This document shows, one piece after another, positions 7,876 through 15,355 of a stretch of 64,000 nt of DNA; position 1 is the first letter of the stretch, and every line of letters begins with the position of its first letter. This stretch comes from Oceanihabitans sediminis. Its GTDB lineage: Bacteria > Bacteroidota > Bacteroidia > Flavobacteriales > Flavobacteriaceae. The DNA lies in the NCBI RefSeq assembly GCF_003337215.1, contig NZ_QPIG01000001.1:558001-622000 (forward strand), read 5' to 3'. The notes beneath the pieces are model-generated. The model was not told where the DNA came from. It was given only the letters and a program-made list of their open reading frames with translations, and ran no database searches. The translations under genes were made by a program, and so were the position numbers.

Positions 7876-8166
7876 TTATTTTTTTTCTTTGGGTAACCCA
7901 GCTAGAATTAAGTTCACAAATGGAATTAAAAATAGCCATTTTGAAAGACCAACTTCGTTTAGCCTTCTAAACCCTAAAGTGGTAAATGGAATTATTATAA
8001 TTATATTGTATATAGTTCCAATATGATTTAACCCAAATGCAGCCTTCAAAACACCAATGAAAATTGAGATTATTATGTTAATTAACATAAAATACCAAAA
8101 CTCTTTAATTGAAGCCTTACTTTGAATGTCTGTAGCCTTTTTAAAGGCATTAATGTAATATTTCAT
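7876..8166 (-). CDS. DUF805 family inner-membrane protein
   Basis: 96 residues with about three membrane segments. The family signature is visible as LGFRRLNEVGLSKWLFLIP, followed by LVNLI-like FVNLILAGLP and a charged KEKK end. A soluble helix (KEFWYFMLINII) precedes the first segment, as in DUF805 proteins related to YhaH. The function of the family is not established. It lies 12 bases after the stop of the Cys-rich lipoprotein gene (8179-8751) on the same strand, so the two form a likely operon. Confidence 0.85.
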   Translation of the reverse strand: MKYYINAFKKATDIQSKASIKEFWYFMLINIIISIFIGVLKAAFGLNHIGTIYNIIIIIPFTTLGFRRLNEVGLSKWLFLIPFVNLILAGLPKEKK

Positions 8167-8178
8167 AAAACGTTAAAT

Positions 8179-8751
8179 TTATAACTGTGGACCTCCACAA
8201 TTTGTATAAGCACAGTTTGCGAACTCTTCAGCCACGCAAGCAAATCCAGCTGCAATACAAACTAATTTACTTATTGTGCCCATATTGTCAATAGAATCTC
8301 TGGTACATTGTCTAATACTTTCGTAATCACATCCTCTATATAATTGTTGCGTATAATTATCATTAGTATTCGGAAGTGCATTTTCGATCCCATTAATAAC
8401 AATTGATTCATATAAAATCTCGTTATTAATAGAGTAGATAAATGAGCCGTTGAGTTGGTCTATATTATTTTGAAAATAATTAGTTAATTCTTCGTCATTA
8501 TTAAAGTCAGGAAGTGGATCGTCAGAAATAAAAGAGAACTCAATATTAAGTTCTTGATATTTATTCGTATGATTATTGTTTTTTGCAGTAGAAAAATTAT
8601 TAGAATTTTGCTCAAAAAACATAGTGCCAGTTGTTTTAATTTCATTTGTAATTTTTTCATCACTAATATTTTCATTTGAACAAGAAGTGGTAATTATACT
8701 TATAAGTAATAATGTAGCTGTAACTAGAATACTTAATCTAAATTTTGTCAT
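8179..8751 (-). CDS. Lipoprotein with a six-cysteine C-terminal segment, function unknown
   Basis: 190 residues. The lipoprotein signal ends at C24 (ISIITTSC). A long Asn/Glu-rich linker follows. The last 50 residues hold six cysteines (C141, C149, C165, C172, C180, C185) and end CAYTNCGGPQL. The spacing suggests up to three disulfides in a compact helical module. I do not recognise the family. It should be exported and anchored to a membrane. Its downstream partner is a DUF805 membrane protein 12 bases away. Base composition is even more AT-rich than the housekeeping genes around the island. Confidence 0.7.
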   Translation of the reverse strand: MTKFRLSILVTATLLLISIITTSCSNENISDEKITNEIKTTGTMFFEQNSNNFSTAKNNNHTNKYQELNIEFSFISDDPLPDFNNDEELTNYFQNNIDQLNGSFIYSINNEILYESIVINGIENALPNTNDNYTQQLYRGCDYESIRQCTRDSIDNMGTISKLVCIAAGFACVAEEFANCAYTNCGGPQL

Positions 8752-8909
8752 TTTTTTAATTTTTGAGTGCCTTTTCTTTTTCTAAGGCTAATTGGTTGTT
8801 ATTTGTATTTAAATAGTTGTAATTTTAAATCATATTTTACTTCAGATTACTTTCTGGTTGCAAGATGGTTAGTCTCACGTTTGTTATTTTCTTAACTGTT
8901 CTATTAAAT

Positions 8910-8987
8910 TTAATTACCCATAACTATAGAAAACACTAAGAGTAAGGCTAAGTGTTTTAAATGATTTATATATAGCTGTTTTTTCAT
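8910..8987 (-). pseudogene. Orphan 25-codon signal-peptide ORF with an R1 leader
   Basis: The ATG at 8985-8987 follows R1 copy 2 at the same distance as in the gene at 5619-5969. It opens a 25-residue product, MKKQLYINHLKHLALLLVFS then IVMGN, that has the charge and hydrophobic profile of a signal peptide, then stops at TAA 8910-8912. A neighbouring frame stays open for about 25 codons after that. The best reading is the surviving start of a decayed secreted-protein gene that once had the same leader as 5619-5969. A genuine tiny peptide is the alternative. Confidence 0.55.
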
Positions 8988-9038
8988 AAATTCTAAAATT
9001 TTAAACCAGTATGTAGTTTTGTACTGGTTGGTTAGTAA
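8981..9038. repeat. Repeat R1, copy 2
   Basis: Matches R1 copy 1 over the start codon, the ttctaaaattttaaaccagt block and the tactggttggtta tail. The inverted repeat here is aaccagta (9004-9011) and tactggtt (9022-9029), one pair longer than in copy 1, with a different loop. Confidence 0.8.
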
Positions 9039-9110
9039 AAATTTAGCCGAATTTTTTAGCCGAAAAATGTATAGCCGATGTGTATTAAAATAACAAGCCG
9101 TTATTATTTT

Positions 9111-9278
9111 TTAGTACACTAATAAATCTCTTAAGAGTAAATTGCTGCCGAAGCAGAAATGTTGAAAAAACTAGTACTAGTTATAGATTAATCTTGGTGT
9201 CTTTAGCAAATTTTTAATGGGCTAAGATTTAAATTTTTGCCTCAAACAAGTCAAACCTAAAAAAAAAAAAAAAAAAAA
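9111..9278. repeat. Repeat R2, copy 1
   Basis: About 150 bases are nearly identical to 10900-11062, differing by a handful of substitutions and a short indel. The element contains a perfect 14-bp palindrome aactagtactagtt (9169-9182), a small ctgc/gcag hairpin, a ttagc...gctaa pair and a terminal poly-A run. It is non-coding on both strands. Confidence 0.9.
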
Positions 9279-9347
9279 CAAATCACTCTACTTTTAATCT
9301 TGTTTTTTTGCATTTCATCGAAAAGAGCCAATTTCTTACAAAACCCA

Positions 9348-9544
9348 TTACGGTTTTCCCGTAAAAAAAGGGGTTTTAAGCAAAATACCATTTAGAGAAG
9401 AATGGTTTTGCTTATTTTTATTTAAGCTTGTTGCCTTTTTATTGGGTGAAAAACTAGGTTTTTATTCTTATAGCAAAAAAGAGCTAAAGTTTAAATTTAG
9501 CTCTTAATTGCTTTTATATGTGCTTGGTTGTGGTTGGTTTTTTA
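9348..9544. repeat. Repeat R3, copy 2
   Basis: Second copy of the 200-base 3' flank, ending at the stop codon of the lipoprotein gene at 9542. Its first hairpin (ttacgg-ttttc-ccgtaa, 9348-9364) has the same arms as copy 1, but the five-base loop is exactly inverted. Confidence 0.9.
9473..9506 (-). terminator. Terminator inside R3 copy 2
   Basis: The stem gagctaaa (9481-9488) pairs with tttagctc (9496-9503) and a run of Ts follows on the minus strand. It serves the lipoprotein gene ending at 9542. Confidence 0.85.
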
Positions 9545-10159
9545 TTGTTTGGTTAAAATTATTTCTTGGTGAGTTGGTATTCTATCATCATCTGGTTGAC
9601 CCTCAAGCACTATAGACATATCAGATAATTTTATTTTAATTTTTATTTGTTCAGAATTACCAGATTGAGCAGGAATATGTCTTATTTCCATTTCATAATC
9701 GAAATAATTGCGCAAATGATCTTCTATAGAAATTTTCACACGACGTTCACTTTCAGTACATTCATTGCAACTTGGTAAATGATTTTTAGATATGATATAA
9801 TTACCATAAAGCGAATGCTGATAAATGTTAGAAAATGTATCAATAAGACTTAATGTATTAACAATTTCTGTTCCATTGGAATCTATGTACAAATATTCTC
9901 CGTATAAGACATCTTCTTTGTATAAAATATTTCTAGCATTTACAGTATCTTGTTCTTTCTTTTTAATTATAAGTTTGAGTGATTCATTACCATTAGTATA
10001 TTGCCAAGTTCCTATTAATTTTGTTAAATCACCATCTATATCCTTATAGTAGGCATTATCTACATCAAAATCGTTAGGAGTATCATATAGTGGAAATGTT
10101 TGCGCTTTACAAGAAAAAAAAGTAATTAATGTTATAGTGATAAAAAAGAATTGTTTCAT
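9542..10159 (-). CDS. GTW-motif lipoprotein, possibly DUF6705 family
   Basis: 205 residues from ATG 10159. I chose this start because the lipoprotein signal MKQFFFITITLITFFSC begins here; the 15 codons upstream add nothing. The lipidated Cys is C17. The mature protein starts KAQTFPLYDTPNDFDVDNAY and contains LTKLIGTWQYTNGNESL, the GTW block seen also at 6406. A CxxC pair (SCNEC) lies mid-protein. The layout resembles a Flavobacteriia lipoprotein family that I recall as DUF6705, of unknown function; that assignment is from memory and uncertain. The stop codon abuts R3 copy 2, which supplies its terminator. Confidence 0.75.
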   Translation of the reverse strand: MKQFFFITITLITFFSCKAQTFPLYDTPNDFDVDNAYYKDIDGDLTKLIGTWQYTNGNESLKLIIKKKEQDTVNARNILYKEDVLYGEYLYIDSNGTEIVNTLSLIDTFSNIYQHSLYGNYIISKNHLPSCNECTESERRVKISIEDHLRNYFDYEMEIRHIPAQSGNSEQIKIKIKLSDMSIVLEGQPDDDRIPTHQEIILTKQ

Positions 10160-10291
10160 AATGATTTTGTTTAGTTGCACGGTTCTCTTTCTACCGTAAC
10201 ACATACAAACACGGATTTAAATTTATTTCTTACCTATGAAACACTATAGTTCTTAACTGCAGTTATTTATATATTTGGTTATAGGCAGTAT

Positions 10292-10744
10292 TTATTTGTT
10301 TCTTAATGTGTCCATTTTCACTTTATTATCTTTGGAAAAAGCACTATCAACTTTTTTTAAAAACCCTTCAGCTTCTTTATAGTTTTCTATTTTATGATAA
10401 TTCCTTAGTTTTCCATCTCTATCAAGCTCAATTTCCCAACCATTTCCTATTCTATCAACTTTTAGCATTTGTAAAAATTCATCCTTTGTATAAGAATTAA
10501 GGTTAAAGGAATCTATCCGTCTTTTTATAAGCGAAATTCTGATATTTTTTTTAATAGATTTAGAGATTTCAAATAAAATAGAATCCTCTTTTTTTAATAA
10601 ATAAAATTCCTCATTAGTTAAATTTATTTTATTTTTTATTAAAGCTATTGATTCCTGTTTTTCTTTTAGATTTGTAAATGGAGCGTGTGATTTACATGCA
10701 AAAACAAAAAATATGCATAATAAAAATATGTTACTTGTCTTCAT
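10292..10744 (-). CDS. Small lipoprotein, function unknown
   Basis: 150 residues with a lipoprotein signal, MKTSNIFLLCIFFVFAC, and lipidated C17. The mature part is Lys-rich and largely helical (for example LIKNKINLTNEEFYLLKKED), with a short strand-like patch GNGWEIELDRDGKLRNY. I recognise no family. It is a single gene on the minus strand. A 50-codon gene remnant and R2 copy 2 lie immediately upstream, and the DUF6705-like lipoprotein lies 132 bases downstream. Confidence 0.7.
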   Translation of the reverse strand: MKTSNIFLLCIFFVFACKSHAPFTNLKEKQESIALIKNKINLTNEEFYLLKKEDSILFEISKSIKKNIRISLIKRRIDSFNLNSYTKDEFLQMLKVDRIGNGWEIELDRDGKLRNYHKIENYKEAEGFLKKVDSAFSKDNKVKMDTLRNK

Positions 10745-10753
10745 AATATAAAC

Positions 10754-10904
10754 TTAATGTGTATAATACCAGTAACTAATATTTTCGTTTAGCACACCAG
10801 TAGAGTAATTATATGCAATAAGGACTGTTATTTCTCTACGAACTCTAAATGGGTAGCCATCTATTTTTAACCCTATTTGAATTTCCCCCTGTATATAAAT
10901 TTTA
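10754..10904 (-). pseudogene. 3' gene remnant cut by repeat R2
   Basis: An open frame of about 50 codons without a start ends at TAA (10754-10756). It reads IYIQGEIQIGLKIDGYPFR, then VRREITVLIAYNYSTGVLN and ENISYWYYTH. Its protein-like composition contrasts with the low-complexity flanks. The frame becomes non-coding exactly where R2 copy 2 begins. I read it as the end of a gene whose 5' part was lost in an exchange at the repeat. The family is not recognisable from this piece. Confidence 0.5.
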
Positions 10905-11062
10905 GTACTCTAATAAATCTCTTAAGAATAAATTGCTGCCGAAGCAGAAATAGAAAAAAAACTAGTACTAGTTATAGATTAATCTTGGTGTCTTTAGCAA
11001 ATTTTTAATCGGCTAAGATTTAAATTTTTACCTCAAACAAGTCAAACCTAAAAAAAAAAAAA
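10900..11062. repeat. Repeat R2, copy 2
   Basis: Near-identical to 9111-9278, including the 14-bp palindrome (10960-10973) and the poly-A end. After the poly-A the two copies diverge completely: copy 1 leads to R3, copy 2 to R4. Confidence 0.9.
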
Positions 11063-11082
11063 CAATTTCAATGTGTTTTTCT

Positions 11083-11104
11083 AGAAAACTTTTCCTACAA
11101 CTTG
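11083..11104. repeat. Repeat R4, copy 2
   Basis: Shares agaaaacttttcctacaa with 6191-6213 and again follows a poly-A run. It marks the right edge of the repeat-rich island. Confidence 0.65.
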
Positions 11105-11137
11105 ATACTTTATGTTTTGATATTAAAATACTTATGA

Positions 11138-11170
11138 TAAAAAAAGCCATTCTTTTTCAGAATGGCTTTC
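11138..11170 (-). terminator. Terminator after pbp1A
   Basis: On the minus strand, aagccattct pairs with agaatggctt and is followed by seven Ts. It lies about 140 bases after the pbp1A stop and separates the core genome from the accessory island. Confidence 0.8.
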
Positions 11171-11308
11171 AACTATATTTTTCTTGAAACTTTCGGTTTT
11201 TCCTTTATAAAAAACCAATTTCTGTTAACTTTTGAGCTGTTGAGACCAAGGTCTTACATGAAAACGAACATTACGTTTCCAATTATATTATTCTTGTATC
11301 ACAAATTC

Positions 11309-13657
11309 TTAGAAGTCTAATTCTTCTGGTATATCTTCATCAGAATTTTCAGAATCTCCTCCTTGATTAGGATTATAGTTTTCACAATTCACTTCTATAG
11401 TAAGATTTTCGGGCTTTTTAAAATCTCCTTTAGAAATGTTAAGAGTCTCATCTTCATAACAGCTCTTCATATACATACCCCAAATTGGTAATGCCATAGC
11501 TGCTCCTTGGCCATAAGTAATAGAGGCAAAGTGTGTTGCTCTATCTTCTGCTCCAACCCATACACCGGTTACTAAATTAGGCACCATACCCATAAACCAA
11601 CCATCACTTTGGTTCTGTGTGGTTCCTGTTTTTCCTGCAATTGGATTGGTAAACTCATAAGGGTAGCCAGTAATTATTTCTCTGTAATCTGCTCGCCATT
11701 TATCTCGACCTTTTCCTCTTAGTCTACTTCCCGATCCAGATTGTGTAACTCCTTGCATTAAATTAACCGTTACATAGGCTACTTCTTCACTTAACACATC
11801 TCTAGATTCTGGCGTAAATTGGTATAAAATGGTTCCGTTTTTATCTTCAATATGAGTTACCATTACTGGTTTGGTGTATACTCCTTGATTTGCAAAGGTA
11901 GCATAGGCTCCCACCATTTCGTATACACTAATATCTGAAGTACCTAAACCAATAGATGGCACTGCTAATATTTCGGATTCTACCCCTAATTTTTTCACTA
12001 AATCTACTACTGGTTGTGGGCCAACCTTATCCATTAACCTTGCTGTAATGGTATTAATAGAGTTTGCTAAAGCATTTTTTAATGTTCGCGTTCCACCGTA
12101 TTTGTTATCAGAGTTTTTAGGTGTCCATGGTTCTGGATTTCCAAACTTATTAGCTTCAATAGTTATTTGGGTGTTTGGTAATTCGTCACAAGGAGAAAGG
12201 TGCAACTGATCTATTGCTGTTGCATAAACAAATGGTTTAAAAGTAGAACCTACTTGACGCTTACTTTGTTTTACGTGATCAAACTGAAAGTGTCTATAGT
12301 TCATACCACCAACCCATGCTTTTACATGACCAGTTTCTGGATCCATACTCATCATTCCTGGGTGTAAGAAATGCTTATAATAACGCATAGAATCTAATGG
12401 CTTCATGATGGTATCAATTTCACTTGGCTTACCGTCTTTCCAAGCGAAAACACTCATTTTTGTAGGCTTTTCAAACGAAGCGATAATCTCCTTTTCACTC
12501 TTTCTAAGATCGTATTTCATATGCCTCCATCGTTCACTTTGCCTCATAGAACGCTTCATTAAGGCATCTATTTGATTTTTATCTAAATCTAGAAATGGTG
12601 CTGTTGGATTTCTATCTGGTGTGTTTTGATGAAAAAACTCAGCTTGCAGTCTAGGCATATGTCTTGCTACCGCTTCTTCTGCATGTAATTGCATTCTAGA
12701 ATCGATAGTAGTATACACTTTTAACCCGTCACTATTAATATTATATTTTGAACCATCTGGCTTTCTATTTGCTTCATCGTTTGTCCAATCTTTCATAAAA
12801 GCACGAAGATATTCTCTAAAATAGGTTGCTGTACCTTCACGGTGTGACTCTGGTGAATAGCGTAAACCTAAATCTAATTTCTGTAGAGAATCTTTAAGTT
12901 TTTCATCTATATATCCATATTTCTCCATTTGCGCTAAAACCACATTACGTCTGTTTTTTACACCAACAGGGTTACGCTCTGGCCTTGGATTATATAAGGA
13001 AGAGTTTTTAAACATTCCTACCAACATAGCAGATTCTTTTACATCTAATTCGATTGGTTCTTTTCCGAAATAAATACGGGAAGCAGAACGAATTCCATCT
13101 GCATTATTTCCAAAATCGTAGATATTGAAGTATTGTGCTATAATTTCTTCTTTGGTATATTGTCTTTCTAGTTTAGTAGCAATAATCCACTCTTTTGCTT
13201 TCTGAGAAATTCTTTCTACAATATTTTTAGAACCCTCACCATGAAATAATTGTTTGGCTAATTGTTGTGAAATAGTACTTGCACCTCCGCCTTTTCCTAA
13301 TTTAAAAATGGCTCTTAAGGTTCCTCTTGCATCTACTCCTGAGTGATCGTAGTACCTAGCATCTTCTGTAGCAACTAACGCATCTACGAGATGCTGTGGT
13401 AATTCGTCATAGCTTACAGGTGTTCTGTTATCGTTAAAATAGAATTTTCCTAATGTTTTTCCGTCTGAAGAAATAATTTCAGTAGCTAAATTGGTTTTAG
13501 GATTTTCTAAAACGGTATGATCTGGAAGTGGACCAAAAACACCCCATGAAGCTAGTAGAAATAAGAAGATTACTACCATAAAGCCTCCTAGAAAAAGGAT
13601 CCAAAATAAACGAATATATTTACTAAAGTCTTGTGTTTTTTCTTGTTTTTTTGCCAT
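11309..13657 (-). CDS. pbp1A: Penicillin-binding protein 1A, bifunctional glycosyltransferase/transpeptidase
   Basis: 782 residues. One membrane anchor lies at about 17-40. The GT51 transglycosylase domain has its catalytic Glu at E98 in ATEDARYYDHSGVD, followed by GGASTISQQLAKQLF. The transpeptidase domain has the acylated Ser S471 in the SxxK motif GSTFKPF (K474), the SxN motif in NSINTITAR and the KTG motif in GKTGTTQNQSDGWF. It polymerises and cross-links peptidoglycan on the periplasmic side. Length is normal for Bacteroidota class A PBPs. The acidic C-terminal tail (SENSDEDIPEELDF) is unstructured. It starts 26 bases after the gldH stop, so it is probably co-transcribed with ricT-like and gldH. 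Confidence 0.95.
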   Translation of the reverse strand: MAKKQEKTQDFSKYIRLFWILFLGGFMVVIFLFLLASWGVFGPLPDHTVLENPKTNLATEIISSDGKTLGKFYFNDNRTPVSYDELPQHLVDALVATEDARYYDHSGVDARGTLRAIFKLGKGGGASTISQQLAKQLFHGEGSKNIVERISQKAKEWIIATKLERQYTKEEIIAQYFNIYDFGNNADGIRSASRIYFGKEPIELDVKESAMLVGMFKNSSLYNPRPERNPVGVKNRRNVVLAQMEKYGYIDEKLKDSLQKLDLGLRYSPESHREGTATYFREYLRAFMKDWTNDEANRKPDGSKYNINSDGLKVYTTIDSRMQLHAEEAVARHMPRLQAEFFHQNTPDRNPTAPFLDLDKNQIDALMKRSMRQSERWRHMKYDLRKSEKEIIASFEKPTKMSVFAWKDGKPSEIDTIMKPLDSMRYYKHFLHPGMMSMDPETGHVKAWVGGMNYRHFQFDHVKQSKRQVGSTFKPFVYATAIDQLHLSPCDELPNTQITIEANKFGNPEPWTPKNSDNKYGGTRTLKNALANSINTITARLMDKVGPQPVVDLVKKLGVESEILAVPSIGLGTSDISVYEMVGAYATFANQGVYTKPVMVTHIEDKNGTILYQFTPESRDVLSEEVAYVTVNLMQGVTQSGSGSRLRGKGRDKWRADYREIITGYPYEFTNPIAGKTGTTQNQSDGWFMGMVPNLVTGVWVGAEDRATHFASITYGQGAAMALPIWGMYMKSCYEDETLNISKGDFKKPENLTIEVNCENYNPNQGGDSENSDEDIPEELDF

Positions 13658-13683
13658 AAATAAGTGCCTTAAGTAGCTAAAGA

Positions 13684-14172
13684 TTAATTCATTTGTTTTT
13701 CAATTCGTAAACCAACATCTGTAATACCTTCTAAATCTTTAACGCCGTGTACTTTGCCATTTTCACGCATAGCTTGCTCAATATTTATTTGGTATTCACC
13801 CATTTCTGTGAAAATAAAATCTTCTTTATACCACAATTTATTCTCTTTAATACTAGAAAAGCCAGTGCCTAAAAATTCGCCATTAGGCTTTGCCATCTTG
13901 TACTCTAAAGTATCTTTTATTGTTTTTCCGTGAGGAAAATTTATTTCAACTATAATAAACAAGTTGTTGTATTTGTAGTCTTGGTTATTTCGCAAGTTTA
14001 CAAACATATTATACTTGTTTGTTGTGTCTGGAGCTGCTACTTTAAAGGCAACCACATGGTCTTTACTCCAAGTATCTGGAAGACTTTGATATACATCAAA
14101 AACTCCAGTAGAATCGCAGGAAACAAAGAAAAAAGTAAGACCTAAAAGTAATAGAGAAATACTATTTCGCAT
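13684..14172 (-). CDS. gldH: Gliding motility lipoprotein GldH
   Basis: 162 residues from ATG 14172. The signal MRNSISLLLLGLTFFFVSC puts the lipidated Cys at 19. Conserved GldH blocks follow: DVYQSLPDTWSKDHVVAF, LFIIVEINFPHGK and GVKDLEGITDVGLRIE. GldH is one of the lipoproteins needed for gliding and type IX secretion in Flavobacteriia. The longer frame to 14274 is rejected, because it overlaps the upstream gene and lacks signal features. The ATG overlaps the last codons of the upstream PSP1/RicT gene by 11 bases, which suggests translational coupling. Confidence 0.93.
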   Translation of the reverse strand: MRNSISLLLLGLTFFFVSCDSTGVFDVYQSLPDTWSKDHVVAFKVAAPDTTNKYNMFVNLRNNQDYKYNNLFIIVEINFPHGKTIKDTLEYKMAKPNGEFLGTGFSSIKENKLWYKEDFIFTEMGEYQINIEQAMRENGKVHGVKDLEGITDVGLRIEKQMN

Positions 14173-15355
14173 TATTATTTTTGTTTTGAGGTTTTCTTCT
14201 CTTGTTATTTTTCTTGTTTCTATTGTTTCTGTTCTTATTGGATTTACGTTTGTTATTTCCTTTTGGATTATCAAAACGCGTTAAACTATCTTGACCAACA
14301 ACGTTTTCAAAAGCCGATTTAGTATCTTCTATAAGTTCTGAAGCATATTCTTCAAGACTAGCAATTTTTTGCTTTTTCTTGTTTAAAGCAATAATTTCAT
14401 TTGCTTGATCTTTAGTGATCTTATGCCAGTTCATCCATTCCCCTTCATAAGCATACCATAAATGCCCTTTAAAAATATCGGTTTTTTGACAAACTGCAGT
14501 ACCTTTTTCGGTGTATAGTTTTATTTCTGGTTTTGGGATAGATTTTAATGCATCTAAGTAGCTATCTAACTCGTAATTTAAACAACATTTTAGTTTACCA
14601 CATTGCCCGGCAAGTTTTTGCGGGTTTAGGGAAAGTTGTTGATAACGAGCAGCAGAGGTGCTTACCGAACGAAAATCTGTTAACCAAGTAGAGCAACAAA
14701 GCTCACGGCCACAAGATCCTATTCCACCAAGTCTTGCAGCTTCTTGTCTAAAACCTACTTGCTTCATTTCAATTCTAGTTCTAAACTCTCTTGCAAAAAG
14801 CTTAATAAGTTCTCTAAAATCTACGCGCTCTTCTGCTGTATAATAGAATGTTGCCTTACTTGCATCTCCTTGAAATTCAATATCCGAAATTTTCATTTGC
14901 AATTTTAAGTCTATTGCAAACTGTCTAGCTTTAACCTTCATTGCCTCTTCTCTATCACGAGCATCCGACCAAATATCTATATCTTTTTGTGAGGCTTTTC
15001 GGTAAATTTTTAAAGCACCTTCTTTCTTATCTGAAACTTTTTTACGTTTCATTTGTACTCTAACCAATTCTCCGGTAAGAGTAACCATACCAATATCATG
15101 GCCAGATTGCGCCTGTGTTGCAACCACATCGCCTATTGCTAAAGTTAAGTTTTCAGTGTTTTTATAGTATTCTTTTCGTCCGTTTTTAAAACGAACCTCC
15201 ACCCAATCAAATGGTTTTTCGCCATTTGGGAGTGACATATTTGCTAACCAATCAAAAACAGTAAGTTTATTACAACTATCTGTTCCACATGTTCCGTTAT
15301 TTTTGCAGCCTTTTGGTTGGCCATCTTTTCCTGTTGAACAAGTTCCACAAGCCAT
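14162..15355 (-). CDS. ricT: PSP1-domain protein, RicT (YaaT)-like
   Basis: 397 residues from ATG 15355 (MACGTCSTGKDGQPKGC). The upstream frame to 15457 is a hydrophobic artefact. The PSP1 domain spans about 45-280, with FDWVEVRFKNGRKEYY near its start and the Cys-rich blocks GSCGRELCCSTW and CGKLKCCLNYE, typical of the YaaT/RicT group. A Lys/Asn-rich tail (about 360-397) may bind RNA. In Bacillus the homologue works with YmcA and YlbF in RNA processing. In Flavobacteriia the gene sits before gldH, as here, and its role there is not established. The N-terminal CGTCSTG patch adds further cysteines. Confidence 0.85.
   Translation of the reverse strand: MACGTCSTGKDGQPKGCKNNGTCGTDSCNKLTVFDWLANMSLPNGEKPFDWVEVRFKNGRKEYYKNTENLTLAIGDVVATQAQSGHDIGMVTLTGELVRVQMKRKKVSDKKEGALKIYRKASQKDIDIWSDARDREEAMKVKARQFAIDLKLQMKISDIEFQGDASKATFYYTAEERVDFRELIKLFAREFRTRIEMKQVGFRQEAARLGGIGSCGRELCCSTWLTDFRSVSTSAARYQQLSLNPQKLAGQCGKLKCCLNYELDSYLDALKSIPKPEIKLYTEKGTAVCQKTDIFKGHLWYAYEGEWMNWHKITKDQANEIIALNKKKQKIASLEEYASELIEDTKSAFENVVGQDSLTRFDNPKGNNKRKSNKNRNNRNKKNNKRRKPQNKNNNAK

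Larger units (their letters stand above)
8752..9541. other. Gene-poor region with R1, R2, poly-A and R3 copies
   Basis: Contains an orphan signal-peptide ORF (8910-8987), R1 copy 2 (8981-9038), three tagccga units (9043-9079), R2 copy 1 (9111-9278), a long poly-A run (about 9259-9278) and R3 copy 2 (9348-9544). No complete gene is visible. Confidence 0.7.
10745..11308. other. Gene-poor region between lipoprotein gene and pbp1A
   Basis: Contains the remnant at 10754-10904, R2 copy 2, a poly-A run (about 11050-11062), R4 copy 2 and the pbp1A terminator. The last 138 bases before the pbp1A stop show nothing recognisable. Confidence 0.7.

Noticed and set aside
7586-7939. 117-codon minus-strand ORF as a stand-alone gene
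   Set aside because: Its first part is antisense or intergenic and overlaps the DUF805 gene end; its later part is the N terminus of the broken GH19 gene; its end is out of frame.
6158-11062. Poly-A runs as retrotransposon or IS tails
   Set aside because: No transposase, reverse transcriptase or target-site duplications are visible; the runs are better seen as part of R2 and its relatives, with length possibly uncertain from sequencing.
5963-11104. CRISPR array in the repeat-rich island
   Set aside because: The repeats are few, long, of four different kinds and irregularly spaced by kilobases; no cas genes are present.
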